From positions 1 through 25,503 of the forward strand of contig SCKQ01000035.1 in the NCBI GenBank assembly GCA_004124535.1: DNA of 25,503 nucleotides, written 5' to 3'. The notes below the pieces were generated by a model. It was not told the DNA's origin, ran no database searches, and saw only the letters and a list, made by a program, of their open reading frames with translations. The DNA is from Fidelibacterota bacterium (GTDB lineage: Bacteria; Marinisomatota; Marinisomatia; Marinisomatales; TCS55). Position numbers and translations under genes: made by a program. Below, piece after piece: positions 1-7,955 of this stretch (position 1 is the stretch's first letter; every line of letters starts with the position of its first letter).

Positions 1-6
1 ATTATA

Positions 7-166
7 ATAAGGGGTGTGTGGGTGGTATAAACTATAAAGAATATTTTAAGACACAGTTACCATAACAGTGGAACGGCGTCCTTGGTGTAGGGGGTGTTTA
101 CCAAATTTTGTTTACCAAATTCGTGTTTGTTTGACTTTAATTGAATCAATCTGACACACCCCATAA
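7..166. mobile_element. Possible MITE-like non-coding element
   Basis: A perfect 9-bp inverted repeat, GGGGTGTGT, lies at 11-19 and again, inverted, at 154-162. Each copy is flanked on its outer side by the same tetranucleotide ATAA (7-10 and 163-166), as expected for a target-site duplication. The enclosed 152 bp has no convincing reading frame and contains a 14-bp-period direct repeat. It sits just past the terminator of a tRNA gene, a common landing place. Short inverted repeats and an AT-rich 4-bp duplication can occur by chance, and I cannot assign a transposase family. This is an inference from structure only. Confidence 0.33.
95..121. repeat. Two-copy direct repeat, 14-bp period
   Basis: The 13-mer TGTTTACCAAATT occurs at 95-107 and again at 109-121, separated by one base. 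It lies in the non-coding DNA beyond the tRNA terminator and inside the possible MITE-like element. Its function is unknown. It could be slippage-generated or a pair of protein-binding half-sites. Confidence 0.6.
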
Positions 167-171
167 ACAAC

Positions 172-199
172 AAAGCCCTCGTCGTTTAACGAAGGCTTT
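172..199 (-). terminator. Intrinsic terminator after tRNA-Val
   Basis: Arms at 172-182 and 189-199 form an 11-bp stem around a 6-nt loop. Read on the plus strand there is a C/A mismatch (178/193). In a minus-strand transcript this becomes a G-U pair, so the stem is uninterrupted only in that direction. The minus strand then continues TTTGTTGTTT, a U-rich tail. It lies 17 bp past the 3' end of the tRNA and so terminates the tRNA, and perhaps lon read-through. Confidence 0.75.
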
Positions 200-216
200 T
201 ATGCTTTATTGAGGGG

Positions 217-290
217 TGGGCGATGAGAGATTTGAACTCCCGACTTCCTCCTTGTAAGGGAGGCACTCTGACCAACTGAGTTAATCGCCC
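217..290 (-). tRNA. tRNA-Val (anticodon UAC)
   Basis: A full cloverleaf can be drawn on the minus strand. The 7-bp acceptor stem is GGGCGAT/ATCGCCC and the D stem is ACTC/GAGT. The anticodon stem CCTCC/GGAGG encloses the loop CTTACAA, giving anticodon TAC. The variable loop is 5 nt. The T stem GGGAG/CTCTC encloses TTCAAAT. The discriminator base (217) is A, and CCA is not encoded because the next bases are CCC. The gene lies 34 bp after the lon stop codon. A weak TATAAA-like -10 (297-302) sits about 6 bp upstream, so either its own promoter or processing from a lon transcript is possible. Confidence 0.96.
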
Positions 291-324
291 TATTTTTTTA
301 TATTTTCAAGATACAGCTGCGAAA

Positions 325-2736
325 TTAAGATGCTTTTTTTAATTTTGATGTTGATTTCTTCGTTGTTCTCTTTACCGGCTTTTTCTTCCGTCCATTTAAC
401 CCCGGCAGCGCCACATCAATCACATCCATCATTTCATGGGCAAAATGAAACGTCAGGTCTTTTTTAATATGGTCGGGTATATCTTCCAGGTCTTTTTTAT
501 TATGATCAGGGAGAATGATGGTTTTTATTCCTGAACGGTGCGCAGCAGTAACTTTTTCTTTTACACCACCGATGGGTAATACATTGCCCCGCAATGTGAT
601 TTCACCCGTCATTGCTAATTTATCTACCACGGGTTTTCCCGTTAATAATGATAACATAGCTGTAAACATACTTACACCTGCAGAAGGTCCATCCTTGGGT
701 ATGGCTCCTGCCGGGACATGGACATGGATGTCTGTTTTTTTGTGAAAATCTTCATCAAGACCAAGGATATCTGTATGGGAGCGAATATATGTCAAAGCTG
801 CAGTTGCTGATTCTTTCATGACATCACCAAGGTGGCCGGTTAACGTTAGAATTCCTTTCCCTTTCATTTTGGACGCTTCAATGAATAAGATATCTCCACC
901 GGCGGCTGTCCAGGCCAATCCTGTGACCACTCCGGGTTTGGTTGTGCGTTCTGCCAATTCTGAATAAAAACGCGGTGCACCTAAATAAGCTAATACCTTC
1001 TTTTTCGTAAGCTTTGTTTTCTTACTTTTATTTTCTACCTGGTCCCGGGCTACTTTCCTGAGTACGTTGGCAATCTCGCGTTCCAGATTGCGCACTCCTG
1101 CTTCTCGGGTATATGAACGAATTAATTCTTTTATGGAAGTATCATCGAAGCCAACTTCTTTTTTAGTCAGGCCGTTTTCTTCAATCTGTTTGGGGATCAA
1201 ATGCCGCTTGGCAATCTTCAATTTTTCATCTTCAATATAACCGCTGAACTCCAATATTTCCATTCTGTCCCGCAGGGCCGGCGGAATGGGGTCCTGATAA
1301 TTGGCTGTGGCGATAAACATGACTCTACTCAAGTCAAAATTCACTTCCAGGTAATGATCGCTGAATGTATTATTTTGTTCCGGATCCAATACTTCCAAAA
1401 GTGCCGATGATGGATCGCCGCGAAAATCCATACCCAGTTTGTCAATCTCATCCAGCATGAATACAGGGTTATTTGTTCCGGCTTTTTTCAGCGATTGAAT
1501 AATCCGTCCCGGCAAGGCGCCAATATATGTTCTGCGGTGGCCGCGTATTTCAGCTTCATCCCGTACTCCGCCAAGGGAAATACGGATGAAATCCCGTCCC
1601 ATAGAGCGTGCAATGGATTGGCCCAGAGACGTTTTACCCACTCCAGGAGGTCCGGCAAAACACAGGATCGGTCCACGAACGACGGCATCAGGATCTTTTT
1701 TCTGTTTCAGCGAGCGCACAGCTAAATATTCCAAAATTCTTTCTTTAACCTTTTCTAGACCATAATGGTCTTTCTCCAAAATTTTCCAGGCTTTCTTTAT
1801 GTCCACGGTATCTTCTGATGATTTAGACCAGGGTAAATCAGCCAGCCATTCAATATACGTCCGGGCCACGGAATATTCAGGTGACTGCGTGGGAATGCGA
1901 GATAAGCGGTCCAGTTCCTTCAAGGCAACTTTTTCTGCTTCTTCAGACATTTTGACTTCTTTGACTTTAGCTTCCAGTTCATTGAGTTCTACAGAGCCTT
2001 CATCTTCACCCAGTTCTTTCTTGATGGCCTTCATCTGCTCCCGCAGGTAATATTCCCGCTGGGTCTTGGATATTTCATCATGGACCTCACTCTGGATTTC
2101 TTCACCCAGCTTGATCCGTTGAATTTCCCTCGCTAATACTGCGATAGATTTTTCTACACGAGCTTTAACATCGAGTTCCTCCAGTATATCCTGTTTTTCA
2201 GAATTGGAAACAGTTAAAAGGGAAATGGCACGGTCAGCAAGACGTGCAGGCTTTTGGATGTTGGATAACATGCCCGAATGTTCTTCTGTAAGGTTGGGCG
2301 CTACATGAATAAGTTCGGAAAATGTATTGCGCAGATTTTTAACCAACGCGTCCAGTTTTATATCAGATTCTTCCACATCCTTTACTCGAGTTACTTTTGC
2401 AATAAAATATGGATCATCATCCACATAGTCCAGCATCTTCACCCGTTCCACTCCTTGAACGATGGCGGATTTGCTGTTATCCGGCATGTCAAAAACTTTT
2501 AATACGACAGCGAGCGTACCGTAAGAATACAAATCTTCAGGCCGTGGGTCTTCTATAGAACCGTCTTCTTGGGCAACAACAACGATATGTTTACCTTGTG
2601 GCGCTAAGTCATTAATAAGTTTCAAGGATTTTTCCCTACCAACATAAATAGGAATAACCTGCTGGGGAAACAGGACAGTATTCCGCAGTGGCATTACGGG
2701 ATATTCTTCAGTTTTCTGCTTTACATTTTCAGCCAT
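325..2736 (-). CDS. lon: ATP-dependent Lon protease (La), LonA type
   Basis: A cytosolic AAA+ serine protease that degrades misfolded and regulatory proteins. At 803 aa it is the normal LonA length. The N-terminal substrate-binding LON domain starts with PVMPLRNTVLFP (about residues 13-24) and is followed by a helical, coiled-coil-rich region (about 200-300). The Walker A motif GPPGVGKT is at 362-369 and Walker B FMLDEID is at 426-432. The C-terminal protease domain has the Ser-Lys dyad: Ser685 in KDGPSAGVSM and Lys726 in PIGGVKEK. The last 20 or so residues form a very basic K/R/S/T tail that LonA does not usually have, possibly aiding DNA or polyphosphate binding. The start is supported by AAAGGA about 6 nt upstream of ATG. 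A 100-bp gap to the upstream gene suggests its own promoter. I saw no CIRCE-type heat-shock operator. Confidence 0.98.
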   Translation of the reverse strand: MAENVKQKTEEYPVMPLRNTVLFPQQVIPIYVGREKSLKLINDLAPQGKHIVVVAQEDGSIEDPRPEDLYSYGTLAVVLKVFDMPDNSKSAIVQGVERVKMLDYVDDDPYFIAKVTRVKDVEESDIKLDALVKNLRNTFSELIHVAPNLTEEHSGMLSNIQKPARLADRAISLLTVSNSEKQDILEELDVKARVEKSIAVLAREIQRIKLGEEIQSEVHDEISKTQREYYLREQMKAIKKELGEDEGSVELNELEAKVKEVKMSEEAEKVALKELDRLSRIPTQSPEYSVARTYIEWLADLPWSKSSEDTVDIKKAWKILEKDHYGLEKVKERILEYLAVRSLKQKKDPDAVVRGPILCFAGPPGVGKTSLGQSIARSMGRDFIRISLGGVRDEAEIRGHRRTYIGALPGRIIQSLKKAGTNNPVFMLDEIDKLGMDFRGDPSSALLEVLDPEQNNTFSDHYLEVNFDLSRVMFIATANYQDPIPPALRDRMEILEFSGYIEDEKLKIAKRHLIPKQIEENGLTKKEVGFDDTSIKELIRSYTREAGVRNLEREIANVLRKVARDQVENKSKKTKLTKKKVLAYLGAPRFYSELAERTTKPGVVTGLAWTAAGGDILFIEASKMKGKGILTLTGHLGDVMKESATAALTYIRSHTDILGLDEDFHKKTDIHVHVPAGAIPKDGPSAGVSMFTAMLSLLTGKPVVDKLAMTGEITLRGNVLPIGGVKEKVTAAHRSGIKTIILPDHNKKDLEDIPDHIKKDLTFHFAHEMMDVIDVALPGLNGRKKKPVKRTTKKSTSKLKKAS

Positions 2737-2778
2737 TATTTTCCTTTTAGAAATTTAATTAACATTACTCAATAAATA

Positions 2779-2808
2779 TGCCAAAGTATATTATATGCAT
2801 ATATGGCA
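2779..2808 (-). promoter_or_regulatory. Putative lon promoter/operator region
   Basis: The 100-bp gap upstream of lon contains a minus-strand TATAAT (2790-2795) about 55 bp before the start codon. It is flanked by an inverted pair TGCCA (2779-2783) and TGGCA (2804-2808) that could be operator half-sites. No good -35 hexamer or FCB-type TTTG element is visible at the right distance. It is the only sizeable gap near lon, so a promoter somewhere here is likely, but the exact elements are uncertain. Confidence 0.3.
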
Positions 2809-2836
2809 GACTTATTCAGCCCCATCGTCATATTAA

Positions 2837-3154
2837 TCACGAAGGTAAGAAATGACAGGACACGCAATCCAGGCGAAATTCATGGGGAATTTTGGGAACA
2901 AGACCAACACCGGGTATCGTCATTTCCTGCTTATGACACGTCAGGCAGGATTTTTCATCGATGAATTTTTGATGCGGTCCCGCCTCTCGATCTGGAAAAA
3001 GGTCTGAAAGCTGGGGCGGTATTTTACCATCGATCATGATTACGCTGTTTACTTTTGGTTCTACAACTTCATCGCTGTTCTGTATCGAATACATAATACT
3101 TGCCAAGACAACTCCGGCCACAGCGATCAGGCTATAAACGATTGTTTTATTCAT
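2837..3154 (-). CDS. Small membrane-anchored di-heme cytochrome c
   Basis: A 105-aa protein with an N-terminal hydrophobic helix (about residues 4-22) that acts as a signal anchor or signal peptide, followed by a short periplasmic domain. Two CxxCH haem-attachment motifs are visible: CLTCH (70-74) and CVSCH (97-101). His61 (in GPHQKF) and His91 (in KIPHEF) are placed to be distal ligands, giving bis-His haems. Spacing and the IPH motif resemble the di-heme NapB subunit of periplasmic nitrate reductase. It is shorter, however, and no napA or other reductase gene is nearby, so I call it only an electron-transfer cytochrome. Its ATG lies inside the lipA 3' end (8-bp overlap), which implies translational coupling to lipA. 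The partner is unknown. Confidence 0.85.
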   Translation of the reverse strand: MNKTIVYSLIAVAGVVLASIMYSIQNSDEVVEPKVNSVIMIDGKIPPQLSDLFPDREAGPHQKFIDEKSCLTCHKQEMTIPGVGLVPKIPHEFRLDCVSCHFLPS

Positions 3155-4028
3155 TAAATGCGAACGCTCCGCTCAACCTGGCTTGTTCATCTGCGTGGTA
3201 TGAACTGCGCACCAATGATCCGGATTCAACAACGCTAAAACCCATCTCTAAACCCAATTCTTTATATGCGGCAAATTCTTCATTTTCAACATATCTGGCT
3301 ACTGGCAAATGATTTTTCGTGGGTTGGAGATATTGACCAATGGTGAAAATTTTCACGCCAATATCGACTACTTCCTGCATCGTAGCAATGACTTCATCTT
3401 TTCTTTCTCCCAGTCCTACCATGATACCCGTTTTTGTCAGTAGCCCATAATCTACAGAATGCTTCAATACAGCCAAACTGCGCTGCCAATTGGCTTGCGA
3501 CCGTACTCGCTTGCTGATCCTTTCCACACATTCAACATTGTGGGAAAAAATCTCCGGTCGGGCCGCAAATACTTTTTCTAACGCAGGATAATAGCCCTGG
3601 AAGTCTGGTGTTAATACTTCAACAGTACATGCAGGAACATGCTTATGAATCTGCCTGATTGTATCAGCCCAGATCTGTGCACCAAAATCTCCTTTCAGAT
3701 CATCCCTGTCCACCGAAGTGATAACTACATGACGCAAATTCATTTTATTCACTGCCATGGCAGTACGCGTTGGTTCCAATGGATCATTCCATATCGGTCG
3801 TCCCGTTTTCACAGAACAAAATCCACACGCCCGGGTACAAATATCACCCAGGATCATGATCGTAGCAGTCCCTCTTCCCCAGCATTCATAGATGTTCGGG
3901 CAACGCGCTTCTTCGCAGACTGTATGCAGATTATTCGTCTGCACAACCCGACCTACAAATTTATAACCCTCTCCAATTTGCAGACGGATTTTGGGTTTTC
4001 TGATTCTGGGTGCTTGAACAGCTGTCAT
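3147..4028 (-). CDS. lipA: Lipoyl synthase (radical SAM)
   Basis: Inserts two sulfurs into protein-bound octanoyl groups to make lipoyl groups on E2 or H proteins. About 293 aa, the normal family length. Counting from the ATG at 4028, the auxiliary 4Fe-4S cysteines are C38, C43 and C49 (CEEARCPNIYEC). The radical-SAM cluster CTRACGFC supplies C64, C68 and C71, and the C-terminal RSSYHA (274-279) contains the serine that ligates the auxiliary cluster. The start is taken at the ATG that shares its A with the upstream TGA (TGATG). A TTG one codon earlier is possible but less likely. GGAG lies about 11 nt upstream. It belongs to the dehydrogenase/lipoylation operon, presumably to mature the E2 encoded immediately upstream. 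Confidence 0.97.
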   Translation of the reverse strand: MTAVQAPRIRKPKIRLQIGEGYKFVGRVVQTNNLHTVCEEARCPNIYECWGRGTATIMILGDICTRACGFCSVKTGRPIWNDPLEPTRTAMAVNKMNLRHVVITSVDRDDLKGDFGAQIWADTIRQIHKHVPACTVEVLTPDFQGYYPALEKVFAARPEIFSHNVECVERISKRVRSQANWQRSLAVLKHSVDYGLLTKTGIMVGLGERKDEVIATMQEVVDIGVKIFTIGQYLQPTKNHLPVARYVENEEFAAYKELGLEMGFSVVESGSLVRSSYHADEQARLSGAFAFNE

Positions 4029-5314
4029 CAAAACAGGTGCTCCAGATCCATGTTTTCAAGGTTCTTTTGCACAGCTTCAATAAACTGCGCACCGCCAGCA
4101 CCATCAACCAAGCGATGATCAAAACCAATGGATAGATACATTATACTGCGAATGCCGATTGTATCCCCTTGCGGAGTTTCAATCACTACCGGCTTTTTCT
4201 TGATCGTACCCACTCCCAATATGCCAACGTTGGGCTGGTTAATAATGGGTGTTCCGGTGGTCACATTGAACATTCCAAAATTCGAAATAGAGAAAGTCGA
4301 CCCTGAAAGTTCTTCCGGTTTAATCTGTTTAGTGCGTGCTCGCACTGCCAAATCGCGTACTTTTCTGCAGAGTCCCAGGAAATTCAATTCCTCACATTGG
4401 GGTATGACCGGTACCATCAAACCGGCTTCCACAGCTACAGCCAATCCAATATTGACATTCTTCTTATGAATAATGGTAGTTCCTTCCAGTGAACTGTTCA
4501 TATCCGGGAAGGCCTGCAAGGCACGGACACAAGCATAAACAATGAATGGTGTATAAGTTAATGAAAAACCTTCCCGTGCTTTGAAGCTCGGTCCATTTAC
4601 ATCAACATATTGAACAATGTGTGTCATATCCACTTCATTCATCAGATGGACATGGGCTGATGTATCCAGACTCAAGCGCATATGTTCGGCAATCGATCTG
4701 CGCATTTTATCCATTTCAACGCGTTCATCCGTTAATTGTGAAACCACAGGCACAGAAACTGCAGGTGGTTCTGGTGCAGCAACCTGAGCTGCCGTGCGCT
4801 GCTCGAGATGAGCGAGGAGGTCTTTCTTTGTGACACGGCCATTCTTTCCTGTGCCGGTAATGGCAGCAAGTTCTTCCTGACTTACTCCTTCTTTGCGGGC
4901 GATGGATTTAACAACGGGTGTGTAATATTTTTTCTCTGCTGAAGGTACAGGAGACTCGGGTTTAGTTGGCACCGGCGGCAAAGGTTCAGGTTGCTTTATA
5001 GCTGGTGGCGGTTCGGGTTTAGTTTCCGTCTCTGGCTCTGGAGTTGTCTCTGACGGCGTAGGCGTAGCGCCAGATTCATCTGTATCAATGCGGGCAATCA
5101 CTTTGCCTACTTCTACAACATCATTGGGTTCTGCTAAAATTTCAGTAATGATTCCACTATTTGGCGTAGGTATTTCAGCATCGACTTTATCTGTTCCTAT
5201 TTCCAATAGTATTTCATCAGTAGCGATGGTATCGCCCACTCCTTTCCGCCATTCTAAAATTGTCCCTTCTGTAATCGATTCACCCATTTTGGGCATAACT
5301 ACATCTACGACCAT
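4028..5314 (-). CDS. 2-oxoacid dehydrogenase E2 (dihydrolipoyl acyltransferase)
   Basis: Core acyltransferase of a lipoate-dependent 2-oxoacid dehydrogenase complex. The 428 aa comprise one lipoyl domain (about 1-78, with the lipoylated Lys43 in GTDKVDAE), a Pro/Glu/Thr-rich flexible linker (about 80-128), a peripheral subunit-binding domain (about 131-171) and a catalytic domain. The catalytic domain ends with FDHRLVDG, giving His400 and Asp404. A strong GGAG 8 nt before the ATG lies within the end of the E1 gene, with only 2 bp between stop and start. Immediate linkage to the BCKDH-like E1 suggests branched-chain 2-oxoacid specificity. E2 sequence alone does not separate pyruvate from branched-chain substrates for me. 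No sign of truncation. Confidence 0.93.
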   Translation of the reverse strand: MVVDVVMPKMGESITEGTILEWRKGVGDTIATDEILLEIGTDKVDAEIPTPNSGIITEILAEPNDVVEVGKVIARIDTDESGATPTPSETTPEPETETKPEPPPAIKQPEPLPPVPTKPESPVPSAEKKYYTPVVKSIARKEGVSQEELAAITGTGKNGRVTKKDLLAHLEQRTAAQVAAPEPPAVSVPVVSQLTDERVEMDKMRRSIAEHMRLSLDTSAHVHLMNEVDMTHIVQYVDVNGPSFKAREGFSLTYTPFIVYACVRALQAFPDMNSSLEGTTIIHKKNVNIGLAVAVEAGLMVPVIPQCEELNFLGLCRKVRDLAVRARTKQIKPEELSGSTFSISNFGMFNVTTGTPIINQPNVGILGVGTIKKKPVVIETPQGDTIGIRSIMYLSIGFDHRLVDGAGGAQFIEAVQKNLENMDLEHLF

Positions 5315-5316
5315 AA

Positions 5317-7320
5317 TTAATACTCCAATAATTCTGTTAAGGCCACAACAATATCAGACGTTTGCGGCAAAATTTGTTTTTCAAGATACCAATTGTATGG
5401 CACCGGCGAATCTTGCGCCGCTACTCGCTTGATGGGACCATCAAGCAATTCGAAATATTCATCGGCAATAATGGCTGAAATTTCTGCACCAAACCCATTG
5501 GTGAGATTATCTTCATATACAACCATGGCTTTACCCGTTTTATCCAATGAAACTCTAATTGATTCTCGATCCAATGGGTTCAATGTACGCAAGTCAATTA
5601 TTTCAACATTACCTATCGCATTACATTCTTTCACAGCTTCAATTGATTTTTGGACCATAGCACCCCAGGTAATTATGGTAACGTGATCTCCTTCTCGAAC
5701 AACCCTTGCTTTACCAAAAGGCAGAACATAATTCTTATCGGGCTCGGGTGTAGCACAATAACCTTGGCGATATAACCCTTTATGCTCCATGAACATCACG
5801 GGATCGTCCATACGGCAGGCAGCTTTTAAGAGTCCTTTCGCGTCTGCAGCTGTTGCAGGGTAGGCAATATAAATACCTGGCAAGTGGACAAAATAACCGT
5901 CGATGGACTGGCTATGACAGAGGGCACCATGAATATATCCTCCCACAGGCACGCGTATGACCATAGGGCAGCTCCATGTATTATTGGATCGGTAACGCAT
6001 GGTGGCCACTTCGTTTCTGATTTGCATCATACCGTACCAGATATAATCTCCAAATTGTATTTCAACAACGGGCTTCCAACCGGTAACAGCCATGCCCACA
6101 GCAGTCCCAATAATAGATGATTCTGCCAATGGTGAATTGAACACACGGTCTTTGCCAAATTTATCCGTGAGTCCTTTCGTTGCAGTAAATACTCCTCCTT
6201 TAGGATCAGCAATATCCTGTCCAAATATCACCATTTTATCATTGGTTTGCATTTCTTCTGCCAAAGCGTGGTTTATGGCATCTATGATGACTATCTTATC
6301 CGCAATTTGATTTAAATCTGCTGCTTCTAATTGGTCGTTATTAGAATAAATATGATCCATGGCCGTGTCTATGTCTGGATGATCCTGCTGTTCAGCCCAT
6401 TCTGCATCTTTATCAATTTGTGTAAAAACTTCTTTTTTGATCTTGTCAAAATCTTTTTGATTGATAATTTTCCCAGCAGTACACATCTGCTCAAAACGTG
6501 TTATCGGATCTTTAGCCTGGTCTTCAGATAATTCATCTTCTGTTCTGTATTTACGCTGATCGTCTGAAGAAGAATGTGGGAGTAAGCGCACCACATGGCT
6601 AATGATGACTGTCGGCCCTTTTCCTTTCCGAGCTCGATCAGCAGCTTTCTTAAAAGCGAGATGTGTTTCAAAAAAATCCGTTCCGTCCACATCAAAGCGC
6701 GCCAAGTTTTGATAACCGGAAACCATCGAATAAACAGATCCACCGGCTGTCTGTTCGGAAATATGAACACTGATTGCATATTCATTGTCTTCTACGTGGA
6801 AAATGACGGGTACTTTTTCCCGACTGGCCCAATTCAACGCTTCGTGGAAATCGCCCTGGCTGGTTGAACCCTCTCCACAGGAAACATAAACGATCTCCTT
6901 GGTCTTATCCCATTTACGTGTCATTCCGCTGCCCACTGCCTGTAAAAATTGTGTTCCGGTTGCACTGGATTGGCTGACAATGCGTAGTTCTTTATGTCCA
7001 TAATGCTGGGGCATTTGGCGTCCGCCGGAATTGGGGTCATCTGCTTTTGCTAAAAAACATAATAATTGTTCTTTCGCCGTCATACCCAAACCTAAACATA
7101 ACGCAGCATCACGGTAATAGGGATACGCCCAATCTTCTCCGGGACGCATGACTGTTGCGGCAGCTAATTGTGCGGCCTCATGACCTGAACAACCGATTTG
7201 GAAAAAGCTTTTACCCTGTTTCAGCATGATGAGCATTTTTTCATCTAGCCGCCTAGCGGTTACCATTTTGCGGTAGACTCCCAGCAATTCTTTTTTCATG
7301 AATCCATACAATCGGGCCAT
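5317..7320 (-). CDS. Fused E1 alpha-beta, 2-oxoacid (likely branched-chain) dehydrogenase
   Basis: Thiamine-diphosphate-dependent decarboxylase component in which the alpha and beta chains are fused into one 667-aa protein. The alpha half (about 1-320) has the TPP motif beginning GEG (149-151) and ending EDN (177-179). It also has a loop PHSSSDDQRKYR (about 248-259) that resembles the HSTSDD..YR phosphorylation loop of branched-chain dehydrogenases more than the pyruvate type. The beta half (about 340-667) has GQDIADPKGGVF and the GALCHSQSIDGYF segment with the conserved active-site His (469). The start is the ATG sharing A with the lipB TGA (TGATG), preceded by GAGG at 7 nt; a TTG one codon upstream is the alternative. 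Fusions of this kind occur in FCB bacteria. The substrate is inferred, with 2-oxoisovalerate-type most likely. Confidence 0.93.
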   Translation of the reverse strand: MARLYGFMKKELLGVYRKMVTARRLDEKMLIMLKQGKSFFQIGCSGHEAAQLAAATVMRPGEDWAYPYYRDAALCLGLGMTAKEQLLCFLAKADDPNSGGRQMPQHYGHKELRIVSQSSATGTQFLQAVGSGMTRKWDKTKEIVYVSCGEGSTSQGDFHEALNWASREKVPVIFHVEDNEYAISVHISEQTAGGSVYSMVSGYQNLARFDVDGTDFFETHLAFKKAADRARKGKGPTVIISHVVRLLPHSSSDDQRKYRTEDELSEDQAKDPITRFEQMCTAGKIINQKDFDKIKKEVFTQIDKDAEWAEQQDHPDIDTAMDHIYSNNDQLEAADLNQIADKIVIIDAINHALAEEMQTNDKMVIFGQDIADPKGGVFTATKGLTDKFGKDRVFNSPLAESSIIGTAVGMAVTGWKPVVEIQFGDYIWYGMMQIRNEVATMRYRSNNTWSCPMVIRVPVGGYIHGALCHSQSIDGYFVHLPGIYIAYPATAADAKGLLKAACRMDDPVMFMEHKGLYRQGYCATPEPDKNYVLPFGKARVVREGDHVTIITWGAMVQKSIEAVKECNAIGNVEIIDLRTLNPLDRESIRVSLDKTGKAMVVYEDNLTNGFGAEISAIIADEYFELLDGPIKRVAAQDSPVPYNWYLEKQILPQTSDIVVALTELLEY

Positions 7321-7955
7321 CAAACACCCTCATCCGTTTTATAATGGAAAACCATGTTGAATTCTTTAATCAATAATTTCTTTACCTCATCCATTTTAAT
7401 TGCAGTGCCCAGGAGTTTTTTCATGGAAGTCACACCATACTCAAATATTCCACAGGGAATGATGCCATCGTAATAATGGAGTTCGGTATTAACGTTTAAC
7501 GCAAATCCATGCATGGTAACCCAGCGTGAAATACGCACTCCCAACGCGGCAATTTTTTCTTCTTTCACCCATACACCAGTTAGTCCTTTTTTATGTTCTG
7601 CTGCAATTCCATAATGATTGAGTGTATTGATAATAACTGCTTCTAAAGAACGCATATACCAACTGATGCTCATTTTATAATTGTGGAGATCAATGATGGG
7701 ATAGCCCACGAGCTGTCCAGGGCCGTGGAAGGTAATATCGCCGCCGCGCTCGATATGAAATACTTTTACATCTTCAGGATAATTCTGCAGAAGATGATTT
7801 TCATTGGCATTTTTCCCAAAGGTATAAACGGGCTCATGTTCCACCAAAAGAACAGTATCATCAATTTCATTATTAATGCGTTGGGACTGTATCTTTTTCT
7901 GCATGTCCCATGTTTGCTGATAGGGAGCGCTACCCAAGTCTTGAAATTGCAGCAT
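7320..7955 (-). CDS. lipB: Octanoyl-[ACP]:protein octanoyltransferase
   Basis: Transfers octanoyl from acyl carrier protein to the lipoyl-domain lysine, the step before LipA. At 211 aa it is the normal size. Diagnostic motifs are VYTFGKNA (43-50), RGGDITFHGPGQLVGYP (70-86), the active-site Lys134 in KIAALGV and the nucleophile Cys168 in IPCGI. Its ATG shares one base with the lpd stop (TAATG), and its TGA shares one with the E1 start, placing it between E3 and E1. A purine-rich GGGGGTG lies 9 nt upstream. With lipA in the same operon, the complex carries its own de novo lipoylation route. No lipoate-ligase (LplA) features. Confidence 0.96.
   Translation of the reverse strand: MLQFQDLGSAPYQQTWDMQKKIQSQRINNEIDDTVLLVEHEPVYTFGKNANENHLLQNYPEDVKVFHIERGGDITFHGPGQLVGYPIIDLHNYKMSISWYMRSLEAVIINTLNHYGIAAEHKKGLTGVWVKEEKIAALGVRISRWVTMHGFALNVNTELHYYDGIIPCGIFEYGVTSMKKLLGTAIKMDEVKKLLIKEFNMVFHYKTDEGV

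Noticed and set aside
95..121. Start of a CRISPR array
   Set aside because: The two repeat units are only 13 bp, one base apart, with no spacer-sized gaps and no cas genes in the window.
2737..2836. CIRCE or other known heat-shock operator upstream of lon
   Set aside because: No TTAGCACTC-N9-GAGTGCTAA sequence or close variant was found in the gap.
2837..3154. Annotation as NapB, subunit of periplasmic nitrate reductase
   Set aside because: Haem spacing and the IPH motif are similar, but the protein is short and no napA or other nap gene is in the window, so only a di-heme cytochrome is supported.
3147..4031. TTG start for lipA at 4031 (and similarly for E1 at 7323, the MBL gene at 13573 and the lipoprotein at 15236)
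   Set aside because: In each case an ATG lies one or two codons downstream at or next to the upstream stop codon (usually TGATG), which is the more likely start.
3639..4118. A 159-codon plus-strand open frame
   Set aside because: It is antisense to lipA, which has intact family motifs and operon context. The antisense protein has no recognisable motif and no ribosome site that I can see.
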